From the NCBI GenBank assembly GCA_045643785.1, contig JAZRFR010000257.1:1-64000 (forward strand): a DNA stretch of 64,000 bases, written 5' to 3'. This stretch comes from CAMEON01 sp045643785. GTDB lineage: Bacteria > Bacillota > Clostridia > Oscillospirales > CAG-272. The position numbers were made by a program, and so were the translations under genes. Shown piece after piece: positions 1-7,778 of this stretch (position 1 is its first letter; each line of letters begins with the position of its first letter). The notes below the pieces were generated by a model. The model was not told where the DNA came from and did not search any database. It saw only the letters and a list, made by a program, of their open reading frames with translations.

Positions 1-90
1 AACAACGGGCAAAAACGCCCCCAAAGCCTTGTAGCATTTGATGCTCTTTTTGACAGTTTGAAAGAAAGGCGTATGGGGTTACCCTAAATT
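1..90. other. Non-coding left edge
   Basis: No gene is seen. Two small hairpins are visible: GGGC/GCCC near 8-21 and AGCAT-TTG-ATGCT at about 33-45 followed by CTTTTT. The second could be the terminator of a plus-strand gene lying to the left of the window, or part of the 3' end of the minus-strand lipoprotein transcript. Confidence 0.4.
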
Positions 91-921
91 TTACTCCAGA
101 TCCGGAACATCTTCTCCGGGGAGATATTCGCCCTTAGGCAGACCGGGCCATTCCGCAATGTCCCCTTCTTTGGTATAGGTGTAGCTATAGGTGAACTCAT
201 TGCCTTCCATGATGCCCTCGAGCATCTTGTAGCGACCGGCCTCCGTGAAATCCCAACTGGGAGTTACAAGCCATATCTGGGTATTCTCCAGCCCGGAAAT
301 GTTGTCCAGAACCGTGATATCGCTGTAGTACGCATAACCGATGATGTCGTTCTCGTTGGGGGTGCAATCATCGTAAATATTGCCGTAATTGAAGACGAAA
401 TCCACGTTCTTGAACTCGTAGTAAACGCGGTAAGCACAGCCGTCGGCGGGGATATCAAGGTAGAGACAAATGTTGGTATCCTCTCTCATATGGATACTGC
501 CGCCGTATCCCTCCAGATAGTAAATGGCTTCCTGAACCGAGGAAAAATAGAGTCCGTCATCGGTTTGGCAGACGTCGTATCCAAAATCATAACGGCCGTC
601 GTAGCAGTCAACCTTTCCGTCGTATCCGGTTCCCACCTTGATGAGATGAGTGTAGGGATTTTCGGGGTCATCGTCTTCCCAATCCTCGCGATACTTCTTG
701 ACGGTATCCCCGGGGTCTTCCGTGAGTTCTTCCGTAGGAGCCTCTGTGGGGGCTTCTGTAGGTACTTCAGTCGGAGCTTCGGTTGCGGCCTCGGTAGGTG
801 TTTCGGTGGTGACTTCATTACCTGCCGTAGTTTCTGCGGGGGTATTGCCGCCTCCGCAAGCAGTGACAGTCAGAAGCAGACATAGGGTCAGGATCGCGAT
901 GAGAATGTGCTTAAGTTTCAT
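91..921 (-). CDS. Lipoprotein of unknown function with a Thr/Glu/Pro repeat linker
   Basis: A 276-residue predicted lipoprotein. The N-terminus has a Lys-containing n-region, a leucine-rich h-region and a lipobox ending in T-A-C, so Cys22 is the expected lipidated residue on the outer face of the membrane. Residues 30-70 form a low-complexity linker built on tandem T-E-A-P units, typical of Clostridia surface proteins. The remaining 200 residues are acidic and aromatic-rich, and I do not recognise a domain. A strong AGGAGG ribosome binding site precedes the ATG. It lies 88 bp downstream of rsmA on the same strand and may be co-transcribed. Function unknown. Confidence 0.85.
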   Translation of the reverse strand: MKLKHILIAILTLCLLLTVTACGGGNTPAETTAGNEVTTETPTEAATEAPTEVPTEAPTEAPTEELTEDPGDTVKKYREDWEDDDPENPYTHLIKVGTGYDGKVDCYDGRYDFGYDVCQTDDGLYFSSVQEAIYYLEGYGGSIHMREDTNICLYLDIPADGCAYRVYYEFKNVDFVFNYGNIYDDCTPNENDIIGYAYYSDITVLDNISGLENTQIWLVTPSWDFTEAGRYKMLEGIMEGNEFTYSYTYTKEGDIAEWPGLPKGEYLPGEDVPDLE

Positions 922-1009
922 AGGTCTCCTCCTTATGATTTGTTTTTTGCGCCGCGATCAAGATCTGTTCCTTGATCGTGGTCTGCCTCGTAAAAAGGGA
1001 GCGTAAGGG

Positions 1010-1894
1010 TTACTCCTTCCCCGCATTGCCCTGCAGATCAAAAATACGATCCGAAAGGGCGACAAAATCCGTAATATCCAGCCGTTCGCCGCGGATATCG
1101 GGGCGGTGACCGCATGCTTCAATGATAGATGTAAGAGCCTCCTTGGGAATATCGGGGAAACCCGCCGACAGCGCGTTGGGGAGAGTCTTTCGTCTTTGTT
1201 CAAACGCCGCACGGATCGTGCGGAAGAGTGTATTTTCGTCTTTGGGAACGTAAGGCTTTTCTTTGTGGAGTTTAATACGGACTACCGTAGAATCCACCTT
1301 GGGAGCGGGAATAAAGTTCCCTGCCGAGACCTTGAAGAGTTTCTCTGCCTCACCGTAGTACTTCAGCACGGCGGTAATCGCCCCGTACTCCTTGCTTCCC
1401 GCCTTGGCGCAAAGGCGGTCGGCTACCTCGGACTGGATCATGATGGTGATATACTCAAAGGGCAGTCCCGATTCCAATAGAGCCATCAGAATGGGCGTAG
1501 TGATGTAGTAGGGCAGGTTGGCACAGACAGAAACCTTTCCCGCATCAAAGGCAGGCGCTAACAGAGCCTGTAAATCGGTCTTCATGACGTCCGCGTGGAC
1601 GACTTCTACTACACCCTCGGGGCAATCTTGAAGAGTATAACGCAAAACGGGGATCAGCCCGTTGTCGATCTCTACGGCAATAACTTTGTTGTAACGGAAA
1701 GCCAACTCCTGGGTCAGGACGCCGATACCGGGACCGATTTCCAGGATAGTCGCGTCGGGTGTATCCGAGCAAGAATCGGCAATATCCTCAACTACGGAAA
1801 TATTGGTGAGAAAGTTCTGTCCGAACTCCTTGCGAAAGTGGATGTTGTAGATGGACATGATGTCCTTGATGGTGCGAATATCGGTTAAATTCAT
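1010..1894 (-). CDS. rsmA: 16S rRNA dimethyladenosine transferase RsmA (KsgA)
   Basis: A 294-residue SAM-dependent enzyme that dimethylates the two adjacent adenosines in the 3'-terminal hairpin of 16S rRNA during late 30S assembly. The N-terminal F-G-Q-N-F-L motif, the SAM-binding E-I-G-P-G-I-G loop, and the catalytic N-L-P-Y-Y motif are all present, and the length is normal for the family. The ATG at 1894 was preferred over an upstream TTG (1900) because AGGTGA sits six bases before it. Its own promoter is visible upstream. In many Firmicutes rsmA follows rnmV; that gene is not here. Confidence 0.96.
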   Translation of the reverse strand: MNLTDIRTIKDIMSIYNIHFRKEFGQNFLTNISVVEDIADSCSDTPDATILEIGPGIGVLTQELAFRYNKVIAVEIDNGLIPVLRYTLQDCPEGVVEVVHADVMKTDLQALLAPAFDAGKVSVCANLPYYITTPILMALLESGLPFEYITIMIQSEVADRLCAKAGSKEYGAITAVLKYYGEAEKLFKVSAGNFIPAPKVDSTVVRIKLHKEKPYVPKDENTLFRTIRAAFEQRRKTLPNALSAGFPDIPKEALTSIIEACGHRPDIRGERLDITDFVALSDRIFDLQGNAGKE

Positions 1895-1925
1895 AGACAA
1901 TCACCTGTTTTCATATACTATTCTT

Positions 1926-1954
1926 ATTCTATCATATTTTGTGCAGAAAATCAA
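1926..1954 (-). promoter_or_regulatory. Sigma-A-type promoter of rsmA
   Basis: On the minus strand TTGATT (complement of 1949-1954), a 17-bp spacer and TAGAAT (complement of 1926-1931), with a TGA extension of the -10 box. It sits about 30 bp upstream of the chosen rsmA start. Confidence 0.65.
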
Positions 1955-2018
1955 GATATGTTTTCAAATATATAGCAAATCTATTGGAAATTTATCAGAA
2001 ATATTTTTGCAAAACCTA

Positions 2019-2047
2019 TTGCAAAATTTCTTCGTTTATGGTATAAT
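2019..2047 (+). promoter_or_regulatory. Sigma-A-type promoter of tRNA-Thr
   Basis: TTGCAA (2019-2024), 17-bp spacer, TATAAT (2042-2047) with TGG immediately before it (extended -10). The tRNA begins 24 bp after the -10 box. Confidence 0.75.
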
Positions 2048-2070
2048 ACTGCTGTTGTGAAAAAAGCAAC

Positions 2071-2146
2071 GCTGATGTGGCTCAGTTGGTAGAGCAGCTG
2101 ATTCGTAATCAGCAGGTCGCGGGTTCGAGTCCCGCCATCAGCTCCA
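2071..2146 (+). tRNA. tRNA-Thr (anticodon CGT)
   Basis: A 76-base tRNA. The acceptor arms GCTGATG (2071-2077) and CATCAGC (2136-2142) pair perfectly, followed by discriminator T and an encoded CCA (2144-2146). The anticodon stem GCTGA/TCAGC encloses the loop TTCGTAA, giving anticodon CGT, which reads the ACG threonine codon. The T-arm has the usual GGGTTCGAGTCCC. It is a single tRNA with its own promoter and terminator. Confidence 0.97.
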
Positions 2147-2184
2147 ATAGAAAAGCCACCTCAACGAGGTGGCTTTTCTATTGG
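2144..2184 (+). terminator. Perfect 19-bp hairpin terminator overlapping the tRNA CCA end
   Basis: Arms 2144-2162 and 2166-2184 are exact reverse complements around a 3-base loop (AAC). The 5' arm begins with the CCA of the tRNA, and the 3' arm contains TTTTCTATT, so it combines stem and U-tract. It should end tRNA transcription. Confidence 0.75.
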
Positions 2185-2376
2185 AACGGATCGTTGGGTG
2201 CGAGAGATCGCTTCAAGCTGCCGGTAACGCTCTCGTTTGTACTTTCTTGGTGCAGCTTGCTATGCCGAGCTTGCTCGGCGGGGTTCAGAGTCCCCCAATC
2301 GGGTGAGTTTTTTTGTTGGCCATGGAGGCTATGAACGCACCCCTTTAATTCCTATGTTCCCTACTTATCCAAAAGG
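2185..2376. other. Unassigned spacer with two hairpins
   Basis: No credible gene. It contains a GCCGAGC-TT-GCTCGGC hairpin (2264-2279), immediately followed by GGGG-TTCAGAG-TCCCC (2280-2296), which resembles a tRNA T-arm but has no other tRNA parts, and then a run of seven T (about 2309). It may be a vestige of a former tRNA-adjacent insertion; this is only a guess. Confidence 0.3.
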
Positions 2377-2378
2377 CT

Positions 2379-2408
2379 ACCTCGAAATCACGAGATAGCC
2401 TTTTTTCT
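2379..2408 (-). terminator. Rho-independent terminator of the SIS/kinase operon
   Basis: AAAAGGCTA.CTCG and CGAG.TAGCCTTTT arms with a single C-A mismatch and a six-base loop. It is A-rich on one side and T-rich on the other, so it can work in both directions. It lies just after the stop of the last minus-strand gene of the operon. Confidence 0.75.
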
Positions 2409-2414
2409 TGTCAG

Positions 2415-3062
2415 TTACCACCCAAATTCATCGTAATGGGGTTCGATGACCGTTTTATTGTAGTCGTTTCCGCCGGGGAAATTGGCACTCTTGAGAATGC
2501 CGGGAGTAAAGCCGTCGCGGAGCATCTTCTCAACGCAGACCGAAGTCAGGCTCCACATAATGTAGTCCGAAGCAATGCCCGATGCGGCGGCAAAGTAGGC
2601 TTCGATGCCTTCAACCTCCAGCATGGCCTCGGCAGCAGGTGCGCAGTTATCCAGCGCCAGAGTAACAAACTCATACAGTTTTTTGCACGATTCATGCACA
2701 GGGTCAACCTGTGTGGCATAGGTCATGGAGGTCAGAGCAATGACGTGGATTCCCTTTTGCATGCAATCCCAAGCCAGATCCACTACGGACTTAGTGCGTC
2801 CCGACACCGAAGATACGAAGAGAACGTCTCCCGCCTTCAGTTCGGTCTCACCGGGCTTATACTCTTTGTAGAAGATGGGGCCGCCGCCGCGGTAGATGAG
2901 ATCCATTTCAATGCCGTGCACGATATGGCCAAGGTAAACCTTATGTCCGTTCTCGACGGCGTTTGCCACAATCTCGCCCGCTTTGAAAATGTTCTCTCTC
3001 TGGGTCTCGCGGACGGTTTTCAGCAAGGCGTCTACTGCTTCGTGATATCTGTCAATCAGCAT
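2415..3062 (-). CDS. SIS-domain (phosphosugar-binding) protein, paralogue 1
   Basis: A 215-residue cytosolic protein with one SIS (sugar isomerase) fold. Family hallmarks are the S-V-S-G-R loop (about residue 84), which in SIS proteins binds the sugar phosphate, the following V-D-x-A helix and the I-A-L-T strand. It resembles the UPF0309-type, single-SIS proteins. It is clearly paralogous to its neighbour at 3081-3821: both share A-G-D-V-L, S-V-S-G-R, and a C-terminal G-G-x-x-Y-N-K-x-V-I motif. The exact substrate cannot be read from sequence; phosphorylated amino sugars are the natural guess given the adjacent kinase. Confidence 0.88.
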   Translation of the reverse strand: MLIDRYHEAVDALLKTVRETQRENIFKAGEIVANAVENGHKVYLGHIVHGIEMDLIYRGGGPIFYKEYKPGETELKAGDVLFVSSVSGRTKSVVDLAWDCMQKGIHVIALTSMTYATQVDPVHESCKKLYEFVTLALDNCAPAAEAMLEVEGIEAYFAAASGIASDYIMWSLTSVCVEKMLRDGFTPGILKSANFPGGNDYNKTVIEPHYDEFGW

Positions 3063-3080
3063 GATCGTTTCTCCTTTGTA

Positions 3081-3821
3081 TTACATATAGAATATATTGT
3101 CCTTGTGTTCGGCTATGACAGCCTTGTTATAGGCATCTCCGCCGTCAATGTTTCCACTCATGAATACGGGGGGCTTGATTCCCTTTTCCCACAGGATTTC
3201 GGAAGCGCGGGCGGTAACGGCATTGAGAATAGCGGCGCCTACTACCGTTGAGGAAGAGGCTAATTTCTGCTCGAAACCTTCCAGTTGAATCGTCGCATCG
3301 CCGTGATCGCCGTGGTTATCAATCAGTATGGATGCGAAATCATGAAGCATTTTGCCCGAAGGATGGCGGGATGTAACAGAGGTGGCCGTATTCATATTGG
3401 TCACCACGATGACGGTCATTCCCTTTTCGCGGGCGCACTCGGCCATATCAATGGTAACCGCGTTTCGTCCCGATACCGAATGAATGATGAGGACGTCGCC
3501 TGCCTTGCAGGGCTCGTTGTTCAGAATGATCTTGCCATAACCTGGGATCCGTTCCATTTCGCTGGTCATAGTAGGAGGCGAAAGCTCCAGCATCATACCG
3601 GGAGCGCGAATGGGGTTGACCGTGACCATACCGCCCGTACGATAGAAAAGCTCCAGGGTGATGAGTCCGGCATGGTTACATCCAAAGCCAAAGATGGAAC
3701 GACCTTCTTCATTCGCGGCGGCCAGAATCTCGGCGGCTTTTTCCATGTTTTCAGCTTCGATCTCAAAAACCTCGGCCAGGATCTCGCTGATACGTGTATA
3801 ATAGCGCTGTACTACAGACAT
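3081..3821 (-). CDS. SIS-domain (phosphosugar-binding) protein, paralogue 2
   Basis: A 246-residue single-SIS protein with an S-V-S-G-R sugar-phosphate loop. The open frame extends to 3863, but AGGAGG (complement of 3829-3834) lies inside that extension and is well placed for the ATG at 3821, so the shorter start was chosen. The ribosome binding site overlaps the end of the upstream kinase gene, so translation is probably coupled. It may form a hetero-oligomer with the paralogue immediately downstream. Substrate unknown. Confidence 0.88.
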   Translation of the reverse strand: MSVVQRYYTRISEILAEVFEIEAENMEKAAEILAAANEEGRSIFGFGCNHAGLITLELFYRTGGMVTVNPIRAPGMMLELSPPTMTSEMERIPGYGKIILNNEPCKAGDVLIIHSVSGRNAVTIDMAECAREKGMTVIVVTNMNTATSVTSRHPSGKMLHDFASILIDNHGDHGDATIQLEGFEQKLASSSTVVGAAILNAVTARASEILWEKGIKPPVFMSGNIDGGDAYNKAVIAEHKDNIFYM

Positions 3822-3834
3822 TTCGATACCTCCT

Positions 3835-4788
3835 TCAGGGATATTGGAATTGCATAAATCCATTGATCATGGGTTCGCGAATTTCTTCCACCGTCATACC
3901 TTCACGCAAACAGCGGAGAACCGCGCAACCTACAACAGGTTCAAACAAAGGCTTGGAAACCGTCGCCTCGGGATATAAAAGCTCTATTTCCTGCTTGAAT
4001 ATGTTGAACATACTCGGGTGACCTTTCCACGCCCCGCCCATGATGGTTACGGTTCCGTCCCACTCCTCTCGATGTTGCCGAATAACCGTACGCGCCAAGA
4101 GGGATATATCCAGCGCCGCGCGCTCGTAAATACGAAGCGCTGCCTTATCCCCTGCGTGAGCGGCCTTGGAACAAAGAGCAGCCGCAGAGGCCACCTCATG
4201 TCGGGCGTCGGGATTCCCTGCCAAGTGAAGCACAATGCCCCACAAATCATCCAGATGCCATTTTTCCATGACCAGGTCGTAGAGCATGGACTTTTCTTTG
4301 CGGCCGTCGTAGGAGTAAATGGCGGCCTTGAGTGCGTTCAGTCCAATATCATAGCCGCTCCCTTCGTCGCCTAGTAAAGGGCCCCAGCCGCCAACAGCGG
4401 TCTTCCAAACGCCATTCTTGACAAAGAAGGCATCCGACCCCGTCCCCGACAGCGCCACAACCCCTTCCGTTTGGAAAGACGCGGCTAACCCAATGACAGG
4501 CTCGCTGTGAAAATATACGTTATCACATAGGCCAAAGCGGTTGAGCATATCCGTCATGACATCCTTGGCGCCCATTAAGCAGAGATCAGCGGCGGCAAGT
4601 TCACCGTCCAGATCCTTGAGCAAGTTCGCCATCATACCTTCGACGTTTGTTCGAACGGTATCCGCCGGTTTATAGAGGGTATTGACGCCCGCCACTCGAT
4701 CGGCACGAATTACACGGAGATCTTCATTATAAAGAATGACCTGGAGCTTACTGCCGCCTCCATCGGCGGCCAGATAATATTTCGGCAT
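3835..4788 (-). CDS. BadF/BadG/BcrA/BcrD-type sugar kinase (NagK-like)
   Basis: A 317-residue ASKHA-fold ATPase. The N-terminal A-A-D-G-G-G-S-K loop is the ATP phosphate-binding motif of the BadF/BadG and N-acetylglucosamine kinase family, and further motifs (A-L-S-G-T-G-S, G-G-W-G-P-L-L-G-D-E-G-S-G) are those of GlcNAc kinases. It probably phosphorylates an amino sugar, supplying the two SIS-domain proteins encoded downstream. AAGGAGA is eight bases before the ATG at 4788, so this start was preferred to two upstream Met codons. It is first in a three-gene operon. Confidence 0.9.
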   Translation of the reverse strand: MPKYYLAADGGGSKLQVILYNEDLRVIRADRVAGVNTLYKPADTVRTNVEGMMANLLKDLDGELAAADLCLMGAKDVMTDMLNRFGLCDNVYFHSEPVIGLAASFQTEGVVALSGTGSDAFFVKNGVWKTAVGGWGPLLGDEGSGYDIGLNALKAAIYSYDGRKEKSMLYDLVMEKWHLDDLWGIVLHLAGNPDARHEVASAAALCSKAAHAGDKAALRIYERAALDISLLARTVIRQHREEWDGTVTIMGGAWKGHPSMFNIFKQEIELLYPEATVSKPLFEPVVGCAVLRCLREGMTVEEIREPMINGFMQFQYP

Positions 4789-4821
4789 GGACATATCTCC
4801 TTGCAGAAGTTTTCTACTCAT

Positions 4822-4850
4822 ATTCTATCATTATGACCGTGCTTTGTCAA
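4822..4850 (-). promoter_or_regulatory. Promoter of the kinase-SIS-SIS operon
   Basis: Minus strand TTGACA (complement of 4845-4850), 17-bp spacer, TAGAAT (complement of 4822-4827) with a TGA extension. It is close to consensus. Confidence 0.8.
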
Positions 4851-4912
4851 GGCCTTTTTATTTTTCTGAAAAAAGGATTTCAAAAATAACTTGAAAATCC
4901 CCAAGGAAACAC

Positions 4913-4941
4913 TTGAAAAAAAAGTGTTTTTATGGTATCAT
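4913..4941 (+). promoter_or_regulatory. Promoter of the HAD-murB-whiA operon
   Basis: TTGAAA (4913-4918), 17-bp spacer, TATCAT (4936-4941) preceded by TGG. It lies about 60 bp upstream of the first start codon. Confidence 0.65.
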
Positions 4942-4999
4942 ATATATTGAGTATTCACGCCCTTTACACGGGCTGCATAGATTGAAAAGGAGTCACCGC

Positions 5000-5686
5000 A
5001 TGGCCTACCGTATTGCTCTTTTTGATGCCGATAATACCCTTTTGGATTTCACCCGTTCCGAGCATGAGGCGGTATGCATTTGCCTCGCCAACCGAGGCCT
5101 TCCGACTGATGAGGACACCGTGCGGTTGTATTCATCTATCAACGACGGCCATTGGAAACGTCTTGAGCGTGGCGAAACAACCCGTGAACGCCTGAAGGTA
5201 GAACGGTTTGCTGATTTCTTTCATGCCATTGGTCACAACGGTGACCCTAAAATCATGGCCCACGATTATGAGTCAACGCTTTCACATCAAACGTTTCTTG
5301 TGGACGGCGCGTTGGATTTGATCCAACAGCTTCACGGTAAATGCCGATTATTTATTGTTACCAACGGCATCACGGCCGTGCAAAAAAGCCGTTTCGGCGG
5401 TTGTCCGTTAGCACCGTATTTTGAGAAGTGCTTTATATCCGAAGAAATGGGTTGCGCGAAGCCCGAAAAAGTATTTTTTGACCGTGTTGCAACTGAAATT
5501 CCCGACTTTGCTCCCTCGGAAGCCCTGGTGATCGGTGATTCCCTGTCCTCGGATATTCAGGGTGGCATCAACGCGGGGCTGGACACCTGTTGGTTCAATC
5601 CCCATAGAAAAAATCCGCCCGCGGATATGCGTATCACCCACACCGTATACTCCCTCTCTGAACTTCAATCCATTCTTCTGCATTGA
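5000..5686 (+). CDS. HAD-superfamily phosphatase, YjjG-like (pyrimidine nucleotidase type)
   Basis: A 228-residue HAD hydrolase. Motif I is D-A-D-N-T-L-L-D-F at the N-terminus (nucleophile and acid-base Asp), motif II V-T-N-G, motif III Lys in K-P-E-K, and motif IV G-D-S-L-S-S-D. The D-x-D-N-T-L-x-D-F form and a helical cap between motifs I and II resemble YjjG-type 5'-nucleotidases that clear non-canonical pyrimidine nucleotides. AAAAGGAG precedes the ATG at 5000; the frame is open further upstream but without a ribosome binding site. It is first in an operon with murB and whiA. Confidence 0.9.
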   Translation: MAYRIALFDADNTLLDFTRSEHEAVCICLANRGLPTDEDTVRLYSSINDGHWKRLERGETTRERLKVERFADFFHAIGHNGDPKIMAHDYESTLSHQTFLVDGALDLIQQLHGKCRLFIVTNGITAVQKSRFGGCPLAPYFEKCFISEEMGCAKPEKVFFDRVATEIPDFAPSEALVIGDSLSSDIQGGINAGLDTCWFNPHRKNPPADMRITHTVYSLSELQSILLH

Positions 5687-5734
5687 TCTTCACCAACAAA
5701 AATACGTGACCCAAGTCACGGGAAAGGAGCCGTT

Positions 5735-6742
5735 ATGCCGTTTACTAAGCAGTTGGAAGCCCTGCACGACGCTTTCCGCGGAAGTGGAATCGAGTGCAAA
5801 TGGAACGAACCCTTGTCCTCCCATACCAGCTTCCACATCGGAGGCCCTGCGGCTCTGACCGTTTGGCCCGCCAGCCGCGCCCAGATCATACAGGTACTCG
5901 CTTTTTGGCGGGAGTTGGGTGGCAAATGCCCGCTCTGTATATTGGGAAAAGGAAGTAACGTTCTCTTTCCCGATAACGGATATCACGGCCTGGTGGTCAT
6001 TACCACGCGCGCTAAACGCGTTGTTTTTGAAGAAGATGAATGTCCCGATCGAGAAGCGTTCAGAAGAGAACATATCTACTGTCAGGTCTACGCTGAGTGC
6101 GGTGCTTCCCTGACCAATTTGGCTTACGTCTGCAGTCATCCCGATCGCGCGCTCTCGGGTCTGGAATTTGCCTACGGTATTCCCGGTACGGTGGGGGGCG
6201 CGACGGTTATGAACGCCGGCGCTTACGGTAGCGACATGGAACGCGTTCTGGTCTCCTCCGAATATTACGATCTGTCCAACGGCCGCATCGTCCGTCTGAA
6301 CGATACCGAGATGGAGCTTGATTATCGGCATAGTATCTATCTGGATCATCCCGAATGGATCGTACTCAGTTCGGTTATGACGCTCAGCTACGGAAACGCT
6401 TACGATATCCGAGGACGCATGGAATACAACATGGCCTCGCGCACCGAGAAACAACCCCTGGAGTATCCCAGCGCCGGAAGTGTCTTTAAGCGCCCCGTCG
6501 ATAATTTTGCAGGGCGCATGGTCGAAATGGTGGGATTAAAAGGATTCGCCATCGGCGGCGCGCAGGTCTCCGAAAAACACGCCGGATTCATTGTCAACCG
6601 CGGCGGAGCTACAGCGTCGGATGTTATTGCCCTTGTACGCCGTGTGCGTGAAGCCGTCGAAGAAGTATACCATTACCGTCTGGAATGTGAGATCCGACTC
6701 ATTTCTGACGGCATCGATCCCGATCAGGATGCGGATTGGTAA
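5735..6742 (+). CDS. murB: UDP-N-acetylenolpyruvoylglucosamine reductase MurB
   Basis: A 335-residue FAD enzyme that reduces UDP-GlcNAc-enolpyruvate to UDP-MurNAc with NADPH, the second committed step of peptidoglycan synthesis in the cytosol. FAD-binding motifs G-K-G-S-N-V-L and G-L-E-F-A-Y-G-I-P-G-T-V-G-G are present, as are the catalytic Ser region P-S-A-G-S-V-F and the G-A-Q-V-S-x-x-H-A-G-F motif near the C-terminus. A CGTGAC-CCAA-GTCACG hairpin (5705-5720) lies just before its GGAAAGGAG site and may influence translation. Confidence 0.96.
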   Translation: MPFTKQLEALHDAFRGSGIECKWNEPLSSHTSFHIGGPAALTVWPASRAQIIQVLAFWRELGGKCPLCILGKGSNVLFPDNGYHGLVVITTRAKRVVFEEDECPDREAFRREHIYCQVYAECGASLTNLAYVCSHPDRALSGLEFAYGIPGTVGGATVMNAGAYGSDMERVLVSSEYYDLSNGRIVRLNDTEMELDYRHSIYLDHPEWIVLSSVMTLSYGNAYDIRGRMEYNMASRTEKQPLEYPSAGSVFKRPVDNFAGRMVEMVGLKGFAIGGAQVSEKHAGFIVNRGGATASDVIALVRRVREAVEEVYHYRLECEIRLISDGIDPDQDADW

Positions 6743-6756
6743 AGATAGGAGCCCAT

Positions 6757-7701
6757 ATGTCATTTACATCGAATATTCACGACGAGCTTTGTGCGTTACC
6801 CATCAAGCCTCTTTGTTGCCGTCGCGCGTTTCTGTTTGGCCTTTTGTATGGCTCCTATGCCGAAGGAGAAACGGTCACGGCGGATTTCTCGGTCTTAAAG
6901 GATGCCGTATACCATCCTCACGAGCAAGCGCAACATTTAATTCGCACACTGTTTTCCAGAGAATCAGAAATTATTTTGCTGACTCGCGGTGCTCACCGCT
7001 ACGCATCCGTCAGTTTCTGTTTTAAGAAAGCCGCCGAGCGACTTATATCCCTTGCACACCTTCCCGAGGAGGAAGCGGAATGCGAAACCCTTCCCCACGT
7101 ATTGGAATTCAAATGCGATGCCTGCGCCGCTCATTTTCTGCGTGGCTTATTCCTTTCCCGCGGTACGGTCAACGATCCCGCCAAATCCTACCATTTGGAA
7201 TTCAAGCTCCCGAACGACGGCCGCGTAGAACCCGTACGTATTCTTTTGGCGGAAGCGGGCTATGAGTTGGGGGTGACAAGCCGTTCCGGTATGGCCGGGC
7301 TATTCTGCAAGAGCGGCAGTACCATCCAAGAGCTTTTGGCTTATCTCGGCGTTACCTCGGGTGTGTTTGATTTCTTCAACGCTCAAATCGAACGTTCCAT
7401 TCGAAACGATGAGAACCGCGCTACAAACTGCGTTACCGAAAATATTTCCCGCGCTATCCGTACAGGGGCTCGACAACTGGTCGCCATTGAATATTTGGAG
7501 GAACACAATCTCATCGCCGCGCTTCCCGATGACCTGCAGTTCACCGCACGCTTACGGTTGAACAATCCCGACATTACCCTGTCGGAGTTAGCAGAGCTTC
7601 ACTTCCCTCCCATCACCAAATCCGGGCTGCACCATCGTTTGGAGAAAATCATGACCTTTTACGAAAAAGCCCATCGAACCCATGAGGACGAGCCCTCCTG
7701 A
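6757..7701 (+). CDS. whiA: DNA-binding protein WhiA
   Basis: A 314-residue member of the WhiA family, which combines a degenerate LAGLIDADG homing-endonuclease-like fold (about residues 20-215) with a C-terminal WhiA helix-turn-helix (about 225-305). In actinobacteria it controls sporulation septation; in Firmicutes it affects division and chromosome segregation. ATAGGAG is well placed for the ATG at 6757; an in-frame upstream Met overlaps the end of murB. In most Firmicutes rapZ and yvcK sit between murB and whiA, but here the two are directly adjacent. Confidence 0.94.
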   Translation: MSFTSNIHDELCALPIKPLCCRRAFLFGLLYGSYAEGETVTADFSVLKDAVYHPHEQAQHLIRTLFSRESEIILLTRGAHRYASVSFCFKKAAERLISLAHLPEEEAECETLPHVLEFKCDACAAHFLRGLFLSRGTVNDPAKSYHLEFKLPNDGRVEPVRILLAEAGYELGVTSRSGMAGLFCKSGSTIQELLAYLGVTSGVFDFFNAQIERSIRNDENRATNCVTENISRAIRTGARQLVAIEYLEEHNLIAALPDDLQFTARLRLNNPDITLSELAELHFPPITKSGLHHRLEKIMTFYEKAHRTHEDEPS

Positions 7702-7724
7702 TGTAATTTTTACTTACGATATAG

Positions 7725-7761
7725 AAAAACGGATCATCGCATACGTCGGTGATCCGTTTTT
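7725..7761 (+). terminator. Terminator after whiA
   Basis: AAAAACGGATCA (7725-7736) and TGATCCGTTTTT (7750-7761) are exact complements with a 13-base loop. It lies 24 bp past the whiA stop, and it can also serve the minus-strand gene converging from the right. Confidence 0.85.
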
Positions 7762-7778
7762 CGTATATTATTTGGACG

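Noticed and set aside
934..980. Hairpin CGATCAAG-ATCTGTTC-CTTGATCG between rsmA and the lipoprotein gene as terminator
   Set aside because: The stem is real, but on the minus strand it is followed by GCGGCGCAAAAAA rather than a U-tract, so termination is not supported.
2264..2296. tRNA T-arm-like fragment after tRNA-Thr
   Set aside because: GGGGTTCAGAGTCCCC resembles a T-arm, but no acceptor, D or anticodon arms can be folded around it, and the preceding hairpin is not a tRNA part. No direct repeat of the tRNA 3' end that would mark an att site was found.
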